From the IMG/VR virus record IMGVR_UViG_3300020475_000653, positions 1 through 27,182 of that record: a stretch of 27,182 nucleotides of DNA; one strand, written 5' to 3'. Positions 11,597 through 25,400 of this stretch are shown piece after piece. The position numbers and the translations under genes are program-made. A model generated the notes under the pieces. It was not told where the DNA came from, searched no databases, and worked only from the letters and a program-made list of their open reading frames with translations. This DNA comes from a virus. The first letter of the stretch is position 1. Every line of letters starts with the position of its first letter.

Positions 11597-13474
11597 ATGG
11601 CAAATACGAAACTTACTAGTTTAGACTTTGAGAATATCAAAGCAGAACTGAAAGATTACCTGAAGAACAATACCGATTTCACTGATTACGACTTTGAAGG
11701 GTCTGCATTAGCGAATATCGTTGATTTACTTGCGTATAACACGCATTATCAATCTTTCGTCTCGAACATGATTGCAAATGAATCTTTTTTAGATTCTTCG
11801 ATTTTAAGGGACAATGTAGTTCTTCATGCTAAAAGTTTAGGTTATTTACCAAGATCTGCCAAGTCTTCTAGTTCTTTATTCAACTTCAACGTATTCTCAA
11901 CATTTTCTGGATTGACAGGTAGTGCTCCTGGATCAATTACTATAAAAGCAGGTAGTGTTTTCAATGCGATAAAGGATAAAGTATCATATTCACTATCAAC
12001 TCCATCTGATATTGTCACTCCATTAGTTTATATCAACCCACAAGCTCCTGGTCAAGGTGCTACTGGTACATATAATAATGTTAGGTTGTATGAAGGTACA
12101 TACCTTTCTACTTCATGGATTGTTGATCAGAATGATTTAGATCAAAGATTTATCATTCCTAACACTGGATTGGATCTTGACACCTTGATTATCAAAGTTC
12201 AACCCGATTCTGGTTCAACAACATCTGATTTATATACAAGAGGAGTAAATATCACTCAAGTTACCTCTACAAGTAAAGTTTACTTTGTTCAGGAAATAGA
12301 AGATGAGAAATACGAACTTGTGTTTGGTGATGGTGTAGTAGGTGCAAAACTACCAAATAATTCAAAAATAACAGCAACTTACATTATTTCTAGTGGTGCT
12401 GATGCAAATGGTATACAAGGAACTGCTAATTTCGTTTTTGCTGGAAATGTGACTAATAATCTTTCTGTTACACCAGGAAGTCAAACTGTTACTATCTCAA
12501 ATGCACCTGTAACTGAAGGTGGTGCAAAAGCAGAGACCATTGATTCAATCAAATTCCAAGCACCAAGATTCTATTCTGCTCAGAATAGAGCAGTAACTGC
12601 TGATGACTATGAAACTATAGTTCGTCTAGTATATCCAAACGTTGATGATATCTTTGCGTATGGAGGAGAGGAAGCAAGTCCACCTCAATATGGAAAAGTA
12701 AAGATCGTTATCAAACCCAAATCTGGTAGTACTCTATCAGTAAGTACAAAAGATCTTATCAAGTCAAAACTTAGATCCTATAAGGTTGCTTCTTTGACTA
12801 CTGATATAGTTGATCCACACGTACTTTATCCAACAATCAACTCTACAATATACTTTAATTCTGAGACTACTACAAAATCAGCATCTGAAATCAAGACTTT
12901 GGTAGAAAGTGCTATAGATTTGTATGAATCTTCTACTGCATTGAGCAGATTTGGAGGAAAACTAAAGTATAGTAAATTGATAGCAGTCATCGATGATGCA
13001 GATCCTTCTATTAGTAGGAATGCTACAACGATATCAATGAGAAGAGATATTCAGGCAATTCTGAATACAAAAGCTTCTTATGAACTTTGCTATGTAAATG
13101 CATTTGAAATTGATACTGATTCTCCAGTTTTGACATCAACTGGGTTCAAATTAGAAGGTTATACTCAGACTTTTTACCTAGAAGATGACTATGACGGAAC
13201 TTACCTAGATACTGCTAGGACTACTAAAAACGTAAAGGCGTATTACTTGAATAACTCAATTAAGACGTATCTTGGAGATCCAATTGGATCTATCAATTAC
13301 AGTAAAGGTGAGATATTACTAGGTATGTCCACATCTATTGTTATCACTGAAACAGTTGAAACTGGTTCACTTATTAAAGTCACTATTAGACCAGCGCAAA
13401 ACGATATCTTCGCAAAGCGAGAGGTTTATTTGGCTCTTACAAAAGGAAATATTCAGGTCTTAGCGGAGTCGTAA
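11597..13474 (+). CDS. 6: baseplate wedge protein gp6 (baseplate J-like)
   Basis: A 625-residue protein, close to the ~660 of T4 gp6. The N-terminus (IVDLLAYNTHYQSFVSNMI, then ESFLDSSILRDNVVLHAK and LGYLPRSAKSS) is the characteristic opening of phage baseplate J/gp6 proteins. The centre holds YELVFGDGVVGAKLPNNSKI and PRFYSAQNRAVTADDYETIV, both family hallmarks (GDGxxG; QNRAVTxxDYE). In T4, gp6 dimers form the inner ring that links the six wedges. It starts 2 nt after gp25, and 3 nt separate it from the giant gene, so the three are one transcriptional unit. Confidence 0.96.
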   Translation: MANTKLTSLDFENIKAELKDYLKNNTDFTDYDFEGSALANIVDLLAYNTHYQSFVSNMIANESFLDSSILRDNVVLHAKSLGYLPRSAKSSSSLFNFNVFSTFSGLTGSAPGSITIKAGSVFNAIKDKVSYSLSTPSDIVTPLVYINPQAPGQGATGTYNNVRLYEGTYLSTSWIVDQNDLDQRFIIPNTGLDLDTLIIKVQPDSGSTTSDLYTRGVNITQVTSTSKVYFVQEIEDEKYELVFGDGVVGAKLPNNSKITATYIISSGADANGIQGTANFVFAGNVTNNLSVTPGSQTVTISNAPVTEGGAKAETIDSIKFQAPRFYSAQNRAVTADDYETIVRLVYPNVDDIFAYGGEEASPPQYGKVKIVIKPKSGSTLSVSTKDLIKSKLRSYKVASLTTDIVDPHVLYPTINSTIYFNSETTTKSASEIKTLVESAIDLYESSTALSRFGGKLKYSKLIAVIDDADPSISRNATTISMRRDIQAILNTKASYELCYVNAFEIDTDSPVLTSTGFKLEGYTQTFYLEDDYDGTYLDTARTTKNVKAYYLNNSIKTYLGDPIGSINYSKGEILLGMSTSIVITETVETGSLIKVTIRPAQNDIFAKREVYLALTKGNIQVLAES

Positions 13475-13477
13475 GGA

Positions 13478-16400
13478 ATGATCAAAGTATCCCAGTTAGT
13501 AGATAGTCAACTATCTGACTTTTTCAGGCAGGAATATCCTACTTTCGTAAAGTTTTTTGAAGAATACTATAAAGCCACTGAGATTGATGGTGCGTCTACT
13601 GGTCTTCTTCGACAGATTCAGAAGTATCAAAATGCTGATTTCTACAAGGATGGTATTATCCTTGAGACTACTTTAGCTTTTGATATAACTGCGGATGACA
13701 CAACTATAGGATTATCACAAAAAACTGATAATAAGCAAAGAGCAATTTGGAAAAGGTTCCCTTCAGAGGGTCTTGTACTACTAAATGATGGTACAAATCA
13801 AGAAATTATACAATATAAGAATATTGATCCTTCTACTGGTGTATTATATGATATACGTAGAGGTTCTTCAGGTACAACAAAACTAGGTGATTTACTAAAC
13901 GATAGTACATTCATTAGTACTAATGGAACTGCTTTTAGTGCAAGTAACACAACTGTTACTAATATTAGTCATCTTTTCCTTGCAACTTTATTCAAAAATT
14001 TAAAAACTCAGTATTTCTCTGGAATTCCTATTGAAAGACTGAACGAAGATATTTCAGTACCAACAATTCTGAAGTATATCAAGGATTTCTATGCATCTAA
14101 GGGTACAAGTCCTGCTATTGAATTCTTATTCAGAAGTGCATTCAACGATGAGAAGATCTTAGTTCGTTATCCAAACGAGCAACTTCTAAAATCTTCTGTA
14201 TCTACATGGTCTGTTGATACAGTATTACAAGGAACTCTAATCAAATTTGCCGATGGTGTTACAGTAGATGATCTTCCAGGATTAGTTCTAAAACAAATTA
14301 CTTATGGTTATGATCAGACAATTGGAGAAGCAACAGCAAGTATTGAAAAAGTAATTCCAATCAAATCAGGAAATGATACTCTTTATAGAATCTTCTTGAA
14401 TGCAGAATCTGTTATTGGACATTTCCAACCTGCTAATGAGACTAGAAGTAATACTACCTTTGGTACTCTTAATAAGACCTTAGTTGTTGACTCAACTATA
14501 GGGTTTCCAGATATAAATGGTGAATTTTATGTAGAAGGGATAAATGATGCAAATAATATACCAATATCTTTTTCATATGCAGAAAAGACAGGTACAGAAT
14601 TTTATGATGTATCTACTAACGCTGTAACTTTTACAGCTGCGTCTAAGAATCGATCAGTATTTGGATCTAATATTCTTTATGTTGTTTCAGATTCGCAAGC
14701 AAATCCTTTAATAGATTATTATTCTGCTTCATTCAGACCTGCTGGTTTGATATCTGAAACTCCTATAACTGGTAAAGGATTATTTGTAAAAGAAGGAGAT
14801 GTTGTAGAATTTGGTCTATCTGGTAAAAAACAGGATGCACCTATCAATTCTTCATGGAGACAGAACGTTCCTTCAACAGAAGATAACATAAGAACCGTTT
14901 CCACTTCTGGAAATATGGTTGCTACCTATCTTTCTAACGAATATAACGTTTCAAGAGGTGTAAACCAAGTATTTGAGAATAATGATCATGTATTCGTTTC
15001 TTCTAATGGATTTCCTGATGTTCTTAGTATTGGTGAAATAAAAGCTGGTCCTCATGCTGGATTATCTCCTGCATCACAAAGACATCTGAAAAAGATACCA
15101 AAAGTTCCATCTTTAGGAAAAACAAAGACAACACAACCAGATAACGGAACTATAGGTGTAACAATTGATGGAGTTCCTATTATATCCTTCAGAGGTGTAA
15201 ATACGGAACTTGATGGTCCTAATATTTCTGGACAAGGTGGACAGTTGACAAGTGCTGGTGAACTTAGTTCTATTACTGTAGTAGATGGTGGATCTGGATA
15301 CACTGCACCACCAAAAGTTGTTGTTGATGATAGTGTTGGTACAGGTGCTTTTGCTACAGCACAAATTTCTGGTGGAAAGGTAATAGGTATTACTCTAACT
15401 GCTTTTGGTGCATATCAGTCAACTCCTGAAGTAACTATTAGTGCTGGTTCTGGTGCTCATATGAGCCCACAGTTTCCAAGCAATAATATTACTGGAGAGA
15501 TAGAAACTCTTAATATATTAGGTTCAGGTCAGGATTATACCCAAGTACCAGAAATAGTCATTGTAGACGAATCTGGAAGGGGTAGAGGGGCAAGATTCGT
15601 TGTCAGTACAATTGACCCTACAAGTGGTGCTATATCCTCTATAAGAAAGGTTTCTGGTGGATATGATTATGATAAAGCAAAAACAAAGATTTATATTGTT
15701 CCTACTGCAAGTGGAGCAAATGTATCTGCAAATGTGACTGAGTGGCATAGAGATAATATCAAAGAATATCAGAGATATTCAGATAAGCATAATGGATATC
15801 CTTTTCCTGGTCTAATACCAGAGTATCATGATGCATACAATTATGTTGGTAATCCTGTAGGTATTAGAAATATACTTGGTGATAATATTGTTGCTGGTAA
15901 TGAGACAGCAGGAAATTTACAACACTCACCTATTATTGGATGGGCATATGATGGTGTTCCAATTTATGGTCCTGTTGGATATACAAACCCTCTTGACACA
16001 TCATCTCCTCTAAAACGTTTAGAATCATCTTATTTTGTAAAAGATGCACGTAATGCTATTGGTGTTACTGCATATTCTATGGGAACGTTCATAGAAGATT
16101 ATGAGTACAAGCCAGATGGAGATGCTTTACATAAAGACTTAGATGAGTTCAATGGAAGAATTTGCATAACTCCTGAGTTTCCATTAGGTAGATATTGTTA
16201 TTTTACTACTGTTCATTCAAGTGCGGATGAAAATCAAATAGACAGATATGATATAAAACCAAGATTCCCTTATGTTGTAGGACCTACCTTCAAATATGCT
16301 CCAGAATCATCTAACTGGGATGCAACTTCTATATTGAAAAATTTACCTACTGATGTTATCAGAGTAAGAGATGAAAATAATAATTTACCTCAATTTGGTT

Positions 16401-19400
16401 CTTTAGTTGGTGCAACAGTATCTAACGTTTCATCAGGATCTATTGATTCTGTTATTATTGAAAATGGTGGTAAAAACTACGTAGATGTAGCAAGTAATGA
16501 ATCCTTCACTCCTAGATGGGGTGCTGGAGATGAGTTCTATGTTGACAATTCAAATACACAAGGTACTGGATTTACAGCAGCAGTTTCATCTATTCTTCCT
16601 AAGAGTCCAAGTGGAGCTGTTGTAAACACATCATCTATTGTTGCTTCTGATATTGTTGGAAAGATTGATTCTAGACAACAGAAACTAACAGTTCCTTCTC
16701 CATCAGTAGATACTAGTACAAATGTATTGTATTATAATAGAATTTCTGAAGGTGACGAGATCTCAGATAATACTGTTATTGAACAGGAATTTGAAACTGC
16801 TATTAATACAGGACTTTTAGACGAAATTTATCTTCGTGCTAATAATCTTGAGAATCTTAGCACTGGAATGACATTGGAGATTGAAGATGAGATAGTATAT
16901 GTTAATGGTGTCCCAACCAATAACACAAAGTACGTTTATCTTAAGGTTTCTTCTACAGAGCAATTATCTAATGATTTACCAATAACAGCAGGATCCCAAA
17001 AAGGATTTTATTATGAGTATATCAATGGAGCATATGGATTTGATGAGATATACGTAGATGCAAATAATGTATCTTACAAGATTGGTAAGATTATAGCACT
17101 TGATAGAGTTGCAAATACAATGCAACTTGAAATGTATATCAACCCTGTTACTAGCAATTATTATACATTTACAGTTTCATCTACATTCAATCAGTCATTA
17201 TATAGTGGTGCTGGTGGATATGAGCATAATATAAGTGTTGCTGACGTTGGAGGGGCAGGTGTCGCTGCTTCAGCTGCAATTTTCAATGCTGATGGATCTG
17301 GTAGTAGATATGCTAGTTCAATCTCATCACCAACTACAGAGACTAATTTATGGGGTGGAGCGAACAATAAGAACTATTTTGGAGAGGGTCGTGCTGGAGA
17401 CTTTGAATTTGCTAAAACTGTACCAGTACTTCGTGGATGGGATGCTTCTAAAAAAGTTCCTCACTTAGCTGGTACAGCAGTAGTAAGTCAAACACCTGAA
17501 GGTGTTATAAGTGATTACACTGTAAGGATATCTATTACTGGAGCATCTAGTATGGATGCTTGGAATGTTGGTACTTATATAAAAGGAGCAACGTCTCAAT
17601 GTGAAGGAAGAGTTTCAAAAATAGAGAAAATTGACAATAGTAATGGTTATCTCTTTGTAAAAGATATAAAATCAGGACCTAATGCTTCAGATCTTCCTAG
17701 ATTTGGTGCATATAGTGCTGGAACATTCAGTTCAGAGACTGTCAATGAAATTGGAATTGGTGCAACTAATACAGTAGCTGGTGGAGTTGTTACAAGTTAT
17801 GATCCAGCAACATCTACTAGTACACAACTTACTAGAACAATATCCAATACTGATACTATTATACGTGTAGGAAATGCATCTGCTTTCCCTCTTGATAGAT
17901 ACATCTCTATTGGATCTGAGAAAATGAGAATTGTCTCTAGGGATATAGAGAATAAAACATGGACAGTTGCTAGAAAACAATTAGGTAGTTCATATCCTAC
18001 TAGTGGTAGTCACTTGAATGGTGCAACAGTTGAGATTGCAAATGCACAAGCAACTTTCACTGCAGGATCTGATAAGTATTATGCAACAGTAGATCTTTAT
18101 AATGCTCAAAGATTTACTACATCAAGTTCATTCAAGGATCAGGATGACAATAATATATTCGTACAAGATCAAGTTATAAATCCAATAACCACTGATCAGA
18201 GAAATATAGCATTTGGACCTACTAAGTTTGATTTCTTCAATCTAGGAAACATAGTCAAGATTGGAACTGAAATGCTTCGTTTGGATGGAAAGGCTGGTAA
18301 TATTTTCCAAGTGACCAGAGGATTGCTTGGTACTACAGGTCAGGAACATGCACATAATACTGATATAACAAACCAAAGTGAACTTGAAGCAATTCTTCAG
18401 ACAGATATTGCTCATGGTTTGAGCGAAGATGATTTAGTTGAGATATTTGGAGATCCAGCAACTAATCAATCAATTACTACACCAGTTGTAGTAAAGTTTG
18501 ATGGTACTAACAACAGATTCTTATTCTCTAGTATTCATACTAATAATAGTTTTGAATCTAATCCAAATTTATCTTTTGTATATGGACACAAGTACGTATT
18601 TGATGTATCAGAACTAACCAATCAAACAACTATATTATCATTCTATAATGATGATTTGTATACTGATGAGTATGCTGTTAGTAGAGTTGGTACTCCAGGT
18701 AATGCTAATGCTACAGTTACACTGATAATAACTGATACTTCTATTTCAAATCTATTCTATGATAATTCAAATAGTTCTATAACAGATAGTAATCCAAAGA
18801 TCAATTTTGTTGAGGATCCATATAATACTGGTGGAACTCCTATCTTTGATGTTACATCTACTACTTTCAAGTATATTGTCAAGAGAAGAGTAGAAGGACA
18901 GGCAAGAGGTACAAAAAAAATGGGAGTTGTTACTCCAAATGTATTTGGTGAAATTGCTAATATTAATATTATAAATCAAGGTTTTGGATATGAATCTCTT
19001 CCTGTTATAAAAGGTATATCTCTCAGAAAAGATGATGAATTGCGTTATTCACTTACTATAGATGAGAATACTGGGGAGATTACTGGAGTTAGTGTAAGTA
19101 CTCCTGATACAAGGGAATTTGGTGGTAGTAGATATATAAGTCCAACAATATATGTTATAGGAAATGGAACTGGTGCTGAATTGGTTGCAGATACTCAAGG
19201 TGGATCAGTTCGTAGTATTAGGGTAACAAGCGGAGGTCAAGGATATACATCAGGAACTGAATTACTTCTTGTTGAAGAAGATGAAAGGAACATAAGAGTT
19301 CTTCCATCATCTTCTACTATTGGTAAGGTTATTGGACTTGATATAACAAGTCCTGGTGCTCGCTTCTCTAATAACTATACAATGGTTCCTGAGACTACTA

Positions 19401-22400
19401 TTCCAGTCTCAATGCAATTAGTAGATCTTGAAGATCCTAAGAAATATGAGTTTGGAGAAAGAGTTTATCAGGGTGATGTCAACAATCCATTAGTTACTGG
19501 TATAGTTGTTGATTATAATGAAATAAATCAGACTCTTAGAGTAAGAAGTGTTGTTGGAGAATTTTTGACAGGACAGGTATTGAAAGGATATCTTTCTGGA
19601 ACTGAATCTAAACCAAAGACAGTCAATTCTGCTTCTATCCAATCTACTATTGATGCTATCACAACTATTAGTGGATTCTTCTCAGATGACTTAGGTAAAC
19701 TAAGTACGTCATCTCAGAAGATTCAGGATTCCTATTTCTATCAGGATTTCTCTTATGTTATTCGTTCTCAGATACCTGTAACTGATTGGAGAGAAATTAT
19801 CAAGGATTCTACTCACCCTGCAGGATTCTTAGTATTTGGTGAAGTTATTCTTGATTCTTCAGCAAGTGTAAGTACAGTTCCTATAGGTGGTGCAACAACT
19901 TGTCCTTCAGATCGTCATAAGTTTACATTTGATACTAGTGCAGATATTCAATCTGATTTCCTATCAAGTATAACATGGGCAACAAACATTTTCCTAAGAA
20001 ATGGTTCAAATATAAAAGTTGGAGATTCATTCAAGTATTATCAAGATAGTTTTGATTATGAATTGAAGTGGAAAGGAATAACTGCTGCTGGTGATATTGT
20101 TGAAGGTAAGATGGTTGATCAGAAGATCTATTATGTTACCTATGCAGAAAATGATGGTTTAGGTAATGCATACATAAAGATTTCTGATTATCATCCAAAT
20201 GATACATTTGCGGATGCTGAACATAATAGAGAAAGATTTGATTTATCATTGCAATCAACATCACCTAATTCATATCTTCCAAACTTTACTTGTGATGCAC
20301 AGAATCCAAACAAACAGATTACTATAGAAGTATTCAAGGAGTTTATTGATATTGATCCTACAATTCCAATGGAATTGACAGATTCACTCAAGACTGTTCA
20401 GATCAATAAGTTCTTTAGAATGGTTGAGAGACCTGGAATGGGTTCTCTTATATCTGCTGAAGGAACAGTTGCTATTGATTTATCATATGTTGATGATATT
20501 ACTGCTAATATTGATGGCATCAAGAGAATATATGATATTAGAGAAGAAGGATCTCTGATCAGTCCATATAATGATAATTCATTACTTGTCACTATCGATG
20601 GTGTTGGGCAAGAACCTGGAAAAGCATATACTATTATCAATGATAGAAAGATCCAATCATTAGAGATTACAACTACTGGTGCTGGTTCACTAGAGTATGA
20701 TTCATGGAAGATCACATCTGGTACAACAGATATTGATAATGGTGCTACTGTTGTAGGCGGTACAGCAGACATTACACAAGTCTATAAAGACGAAGAATTC
20801 ATTTATATAACTTCTAGGGGTGTTCCATCATATACATCAACTATAGGTCCTTACAGTGGACTAAACCCCTCTTTCCAAGACTATATCAAGAGAGTACCAA
20901 CAGAAGTATTTGCTCCTGTAGATAAGCAAAATACTCCATTGGGAGTTATTGGAATGTTTGCAAATGGAACTCTTTTACAAAACAGTACATTAGAAACAAC
21001 CTATAACAATAAAGGTACATGGACTATAACTGAAGTTGGTTCTAAACCACCAACTGATGCATTTGGTGGTAAAGCAAATACTAGAGGTCAATATTATCAG
21101 GCATGTAACCCAATTGGATTGAGGAGACAGTTGAATGATAATATGACATCAACTGGTGATTATGCAGAAGATGCTTCATCTCCATCACACTCACCTATCC
21201 TTGGATGGGCATTTGATGGTACTCCGATTTATGGACCTTATGGTTATACAGATGCTCACTCTGCTACATCTGCAATAAAGAAAATACAAAGTGGATACTC
21301 TACAAGACCTCTTTCTACTAGAAATACTCTTATTGATGGAACTATTCTTACAGGAGATCAAATTGGACCTCCAGTAGATTCTGTTGAATTCAATGTAGTA
21401 GGATTTGTTCCGTTTAGTGGTGCTACTGATATATTCATTCCTGGTGCTGTAGTAACTCAAGTAAACAGTGCTACTGATGATAGTATTGTTTCAGGTATAA
21501 ATGGAATTGTTCAATCCTTCAATCCTCTTACAGGAACACTTTTACTTGCATCTGTAAATGGAACACTAAGTCAAAATATGTGGATAAAGAGTGCTACTGC
21601 TTGGTGTCAGATTAGTATCGTTCCTACAATATACAATATTGGTTATTTTGTAGAAGATTATTCTTACAGCACAACAGGTGCAGATCTTGATGTTTATAAT
21701 GGAAGATTCTGTGTAACTCCTGAGTTTCCATTAGGTAGATATTGTTATTTTACAACTATCAAGAATAGTACATATAATTACACTACTCCTGCAACTAATA
21801 CTGCAGAACTAAATGCAGCATATCCATTTGTAGTAGGTCCTCAACTATATCATACGTTCTATCCAGAAAACCAACTTACTAAAGGTGAATTATCTTCTAA
21901 GATTATATTTGCTGCACCTCCTACTGAATTCATTGATCCAGATACAGGACATACTCAGACTCAGAAGTTTGTAGGTAGAAAATTTGGATTCTCTGATGTA
22001 GTCAATAATAAGAACTTTGCTAAGAAATTTGTAGATATATCTCCTCAATTCGATGGATATAAGACAACCTTTGCATTACAAACTACTGCTCAACAACCAA
22101 GTTATGCTCCACAAGATCCATTAGAACCAGCTGAAAATGCTTTGGTATTCATGGATGGTATTATTCAAATACCTGGAACTGATAAGTCTTATACTATTGA
22201 TAATAATGCCAATACAATAACATTCAGCACTGCTCCTAAGAGAGTTGGTAAAGTTATCAATATGAGTGAAGTTGCTGGAGTTCTAAACTTTAGAGACAAT
22301 GAAATTATTGTTGGTGCAACCAGTGGTGCAACAGGAAAAGTTGTTGGTAGAACACCTCTTGGATATGAAGGAAAGGGTGTACTAAAAGTTGAAGTACTAA

Positions 22401-25400
22401 CTAAAGATTTTATTGATGGAGAAAACGTTACTGCTCCTGCAGTTTCTGGTGATGTAGAACCAAGAACAGGAAAAGATTCAAATGGAGACGTAATCCAGTT
22501 AGGTAATCTCAATGTAAGTGCAGCAACTTATAATCCTAATGATGGAGAACTTGTTCTCACAGTTAGTGATGTAAATCATTTAGTTGAGAATGCAGATGGT
22601 ATATTAGTCAATACTCCTATTACTACAAATGATGAACTCAATATTAGATACAAGTCTATAAACTTTACTTGTTTCTATGATAATCATGCAACAGAGCATA
22701 GGTATCCACGAGGAGGAGATCCAGCTCACCGTCAGAATTTACCTATACTTGCAGTAGGTTCTCAAACCATTACTGTAAATGTAGGAATATCTTCAAATAC
22801 AACAACTCATCTTTTTGTCAATGCATCTAACCCTGCTGTATTAGTCAACGGAAAGACATTTGGTAGAGGAGCAATCAATACTCCTATCAAACTAAAAGGA
22901 ACGGTAACTGCAGGAGATAGATTCCTTGATGCAGCAAACCTTCTTGAAGCAAATAAATCATTGATTGCAGAAGAAGCTGTTTTATCAATGTTAGATTATC
23001 CTGCATATAAAGGAACCTTCCAGATAAATTCAGGATCAGGTAACTTTACTAATCAGGATTGTATTGATGATGTTAGAGATGTTATTTCTGCAATTGTTGA
23101 TAATATTAGATTTGGTGGAAATGATCAGGTTCATGATGCAGCAAATCTCTATGTCAATGGAGGAGCATTACAACATCTTGTAGGTGAAGAAGAACCTTCT
23201 AAATTAGCATTTAGATGGGCAAAGGATCTTTGTGTTCTTGCTATGCAGAACAAGTTGGATGATTATAATAAACTTGGCACAAGTACTGGTTATTCAACTT
23301 ATGATAATGCTTCAACTAACAAGATGATTGATGGAGCAAATCTTCTAGAAATGAATAAGGATCTCATTGCTTATGAAGCAGTTTCTAGAATGACTGCTCA
23401 GTATCCTAGTTACACTTATCCTACTGGATTTACATCTGCTGATTGTATAGATGATGTGAAAGATGCTTTAGATTCTATAATCTTCAACATGACCTATGGT
23501 GGAAACAGTAGGACTTGGGATGCTGCAAGCTTCTATGCTAAAGGTATCTCCAATTATGTGACTGGTAGAGAAACAGAGATTGTTTATACATTCAATGCTG
23601 CAAAAGATATTGCTTCTGAAGTTTGTCGTAATATTCTTGTGAATATACAAGGATCTCATGGATATACTCAGCATACTAATGCTACTATTACTGACTCTAC
23701 AATTTCATCATTCACACCAACAGGTGCAACTTATAACCCAACATCAGGTGAAATGGTTCTAACCATACCTAATCATGGGTTGACAGCAGCTAATAGTATT
23801 GAGATAGATACGGATTCTTTAGAATTTACTTGTACTATGGATTCTAATGATACTAAGCATACCTATCCTAGATCTTCAGATCCTGCTAATAGTAAAGCAT
23901 TAGAAATTCTCAATACAACTACAAACACTATTAGTGTAAATGTTGGATCATCTCCTTTAGAAAATTATGATATCACTGCTGCTGATTATAATCAGAACAC
24001 TGGTGATATGGAAATTACTATTGGTAATCATAACTTCATTGAAGGTTCAGGTATAAAGTTAGCTGCTAATTCACTAACATTTACTTGCCTAAAAGATTTC
24101 AATGTAACTAATCATACTTACCCACGTACAACAGATCCAGTTTATAATAAGTCTATTCCAATCAAGAGTGTTGGTATATCACCATACACTATAGCTGGTG
24201 CAGATTATAATCCAGAAACAGGAACAGCAGTTTTGAATATTCCTAATCATCCATTCACTGCTCCAACACGTCACACTGCTGATAGTGCAACTTATAACCC
24301 ACTAACAGGTGAGTTGAAGGTTACAATGACTAGCCACAACTTTGCAGTTTCTGACATGATTAGGATTGCTCCTAATTCAATGTTCTTTACATGTACTATG
24401 GATGCAGGATCTACTCAGCATTCATACCCTAGGGAGACTGATCCAGCAGCAAATAAATGGTTGCCTGTTAGTGCTGTAGATACTTCTACATTTACTGTAA
24501 ATGTTGGAACATCTAATATTAGTGGATACTCTGTATCAGATTCTACATACAATCCTGTAACTGGAGAAATGACTCTTGTTGTTGGTGGTCATAACTTAGA
24601 TGTAGGATCTTCAATTAGAATTGCAAAAGATTCATTAAGATTCACTTGTGATATGGATCAGAACAGTACCTATCACACTTATCCAAGATCAACAGATCCT
24701 TATTATAATACAGCAGTAAAAATTACTGGAACAACATCCAATTCAATAACAGTCAATGTTGGCACAACTCCTACTGTAAATCATAATGTAACAGATGCTA
24801 CTTATGATACAACTTCAGGTAATATGCAATTGGAGATTGGATCTCATACTCTACAAGTTGGTGAGAGTATTAGATTAGCAACAGAGTCTATAACATTCAG
24901 TTGTGCATTCAATGGTGCTTCAGGTGCTGCTGCTGAAAAGGCATATCCTCGTGCAACAGGTGCAAATACCAGTAATGGTGCTGACTATGCATATAATACT
25001 GCACTTGAAATTATTGGAACAACTTCTACCAAAATTACTATAAACGTAAATGGTGGACAAGGTGCTATCAGTAATAGTGATACTCATACATTTGTATCTG
25101 CTACTGCTGGTGCTGTAATTTCTGGTGGTAACTATACACACACATATGTAAACGCAGCAAATGAATATACACCAACTGATGTAGTGTATAACCCAACAAC
25201 AGGTGTTATGACACTAACTGTGAATGGTCATAAGTTTGGTAATGGTGATCATATAAGACTTGATGATGACTCAATAACATTTACATGTACTCATGGAAGT
25301 GGTCAAAAATCTTACCCAAGATCAACAGATCCTATCAGTGGTCAGTGGATACCTGTTTCAAATGTAACTGATAATACATTTGATATCCAAGTTTTAGATG

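Noticed and set aside
17235-17468. Plus-strand frame of 77 codons within the giant gene
   Set aside because: It lies in another frame of a continuous 13.7-kb coding frame and has no ribosome binding site; the minus-strand frames from 14.7 to 26.3 kb are rejected for the same reason.
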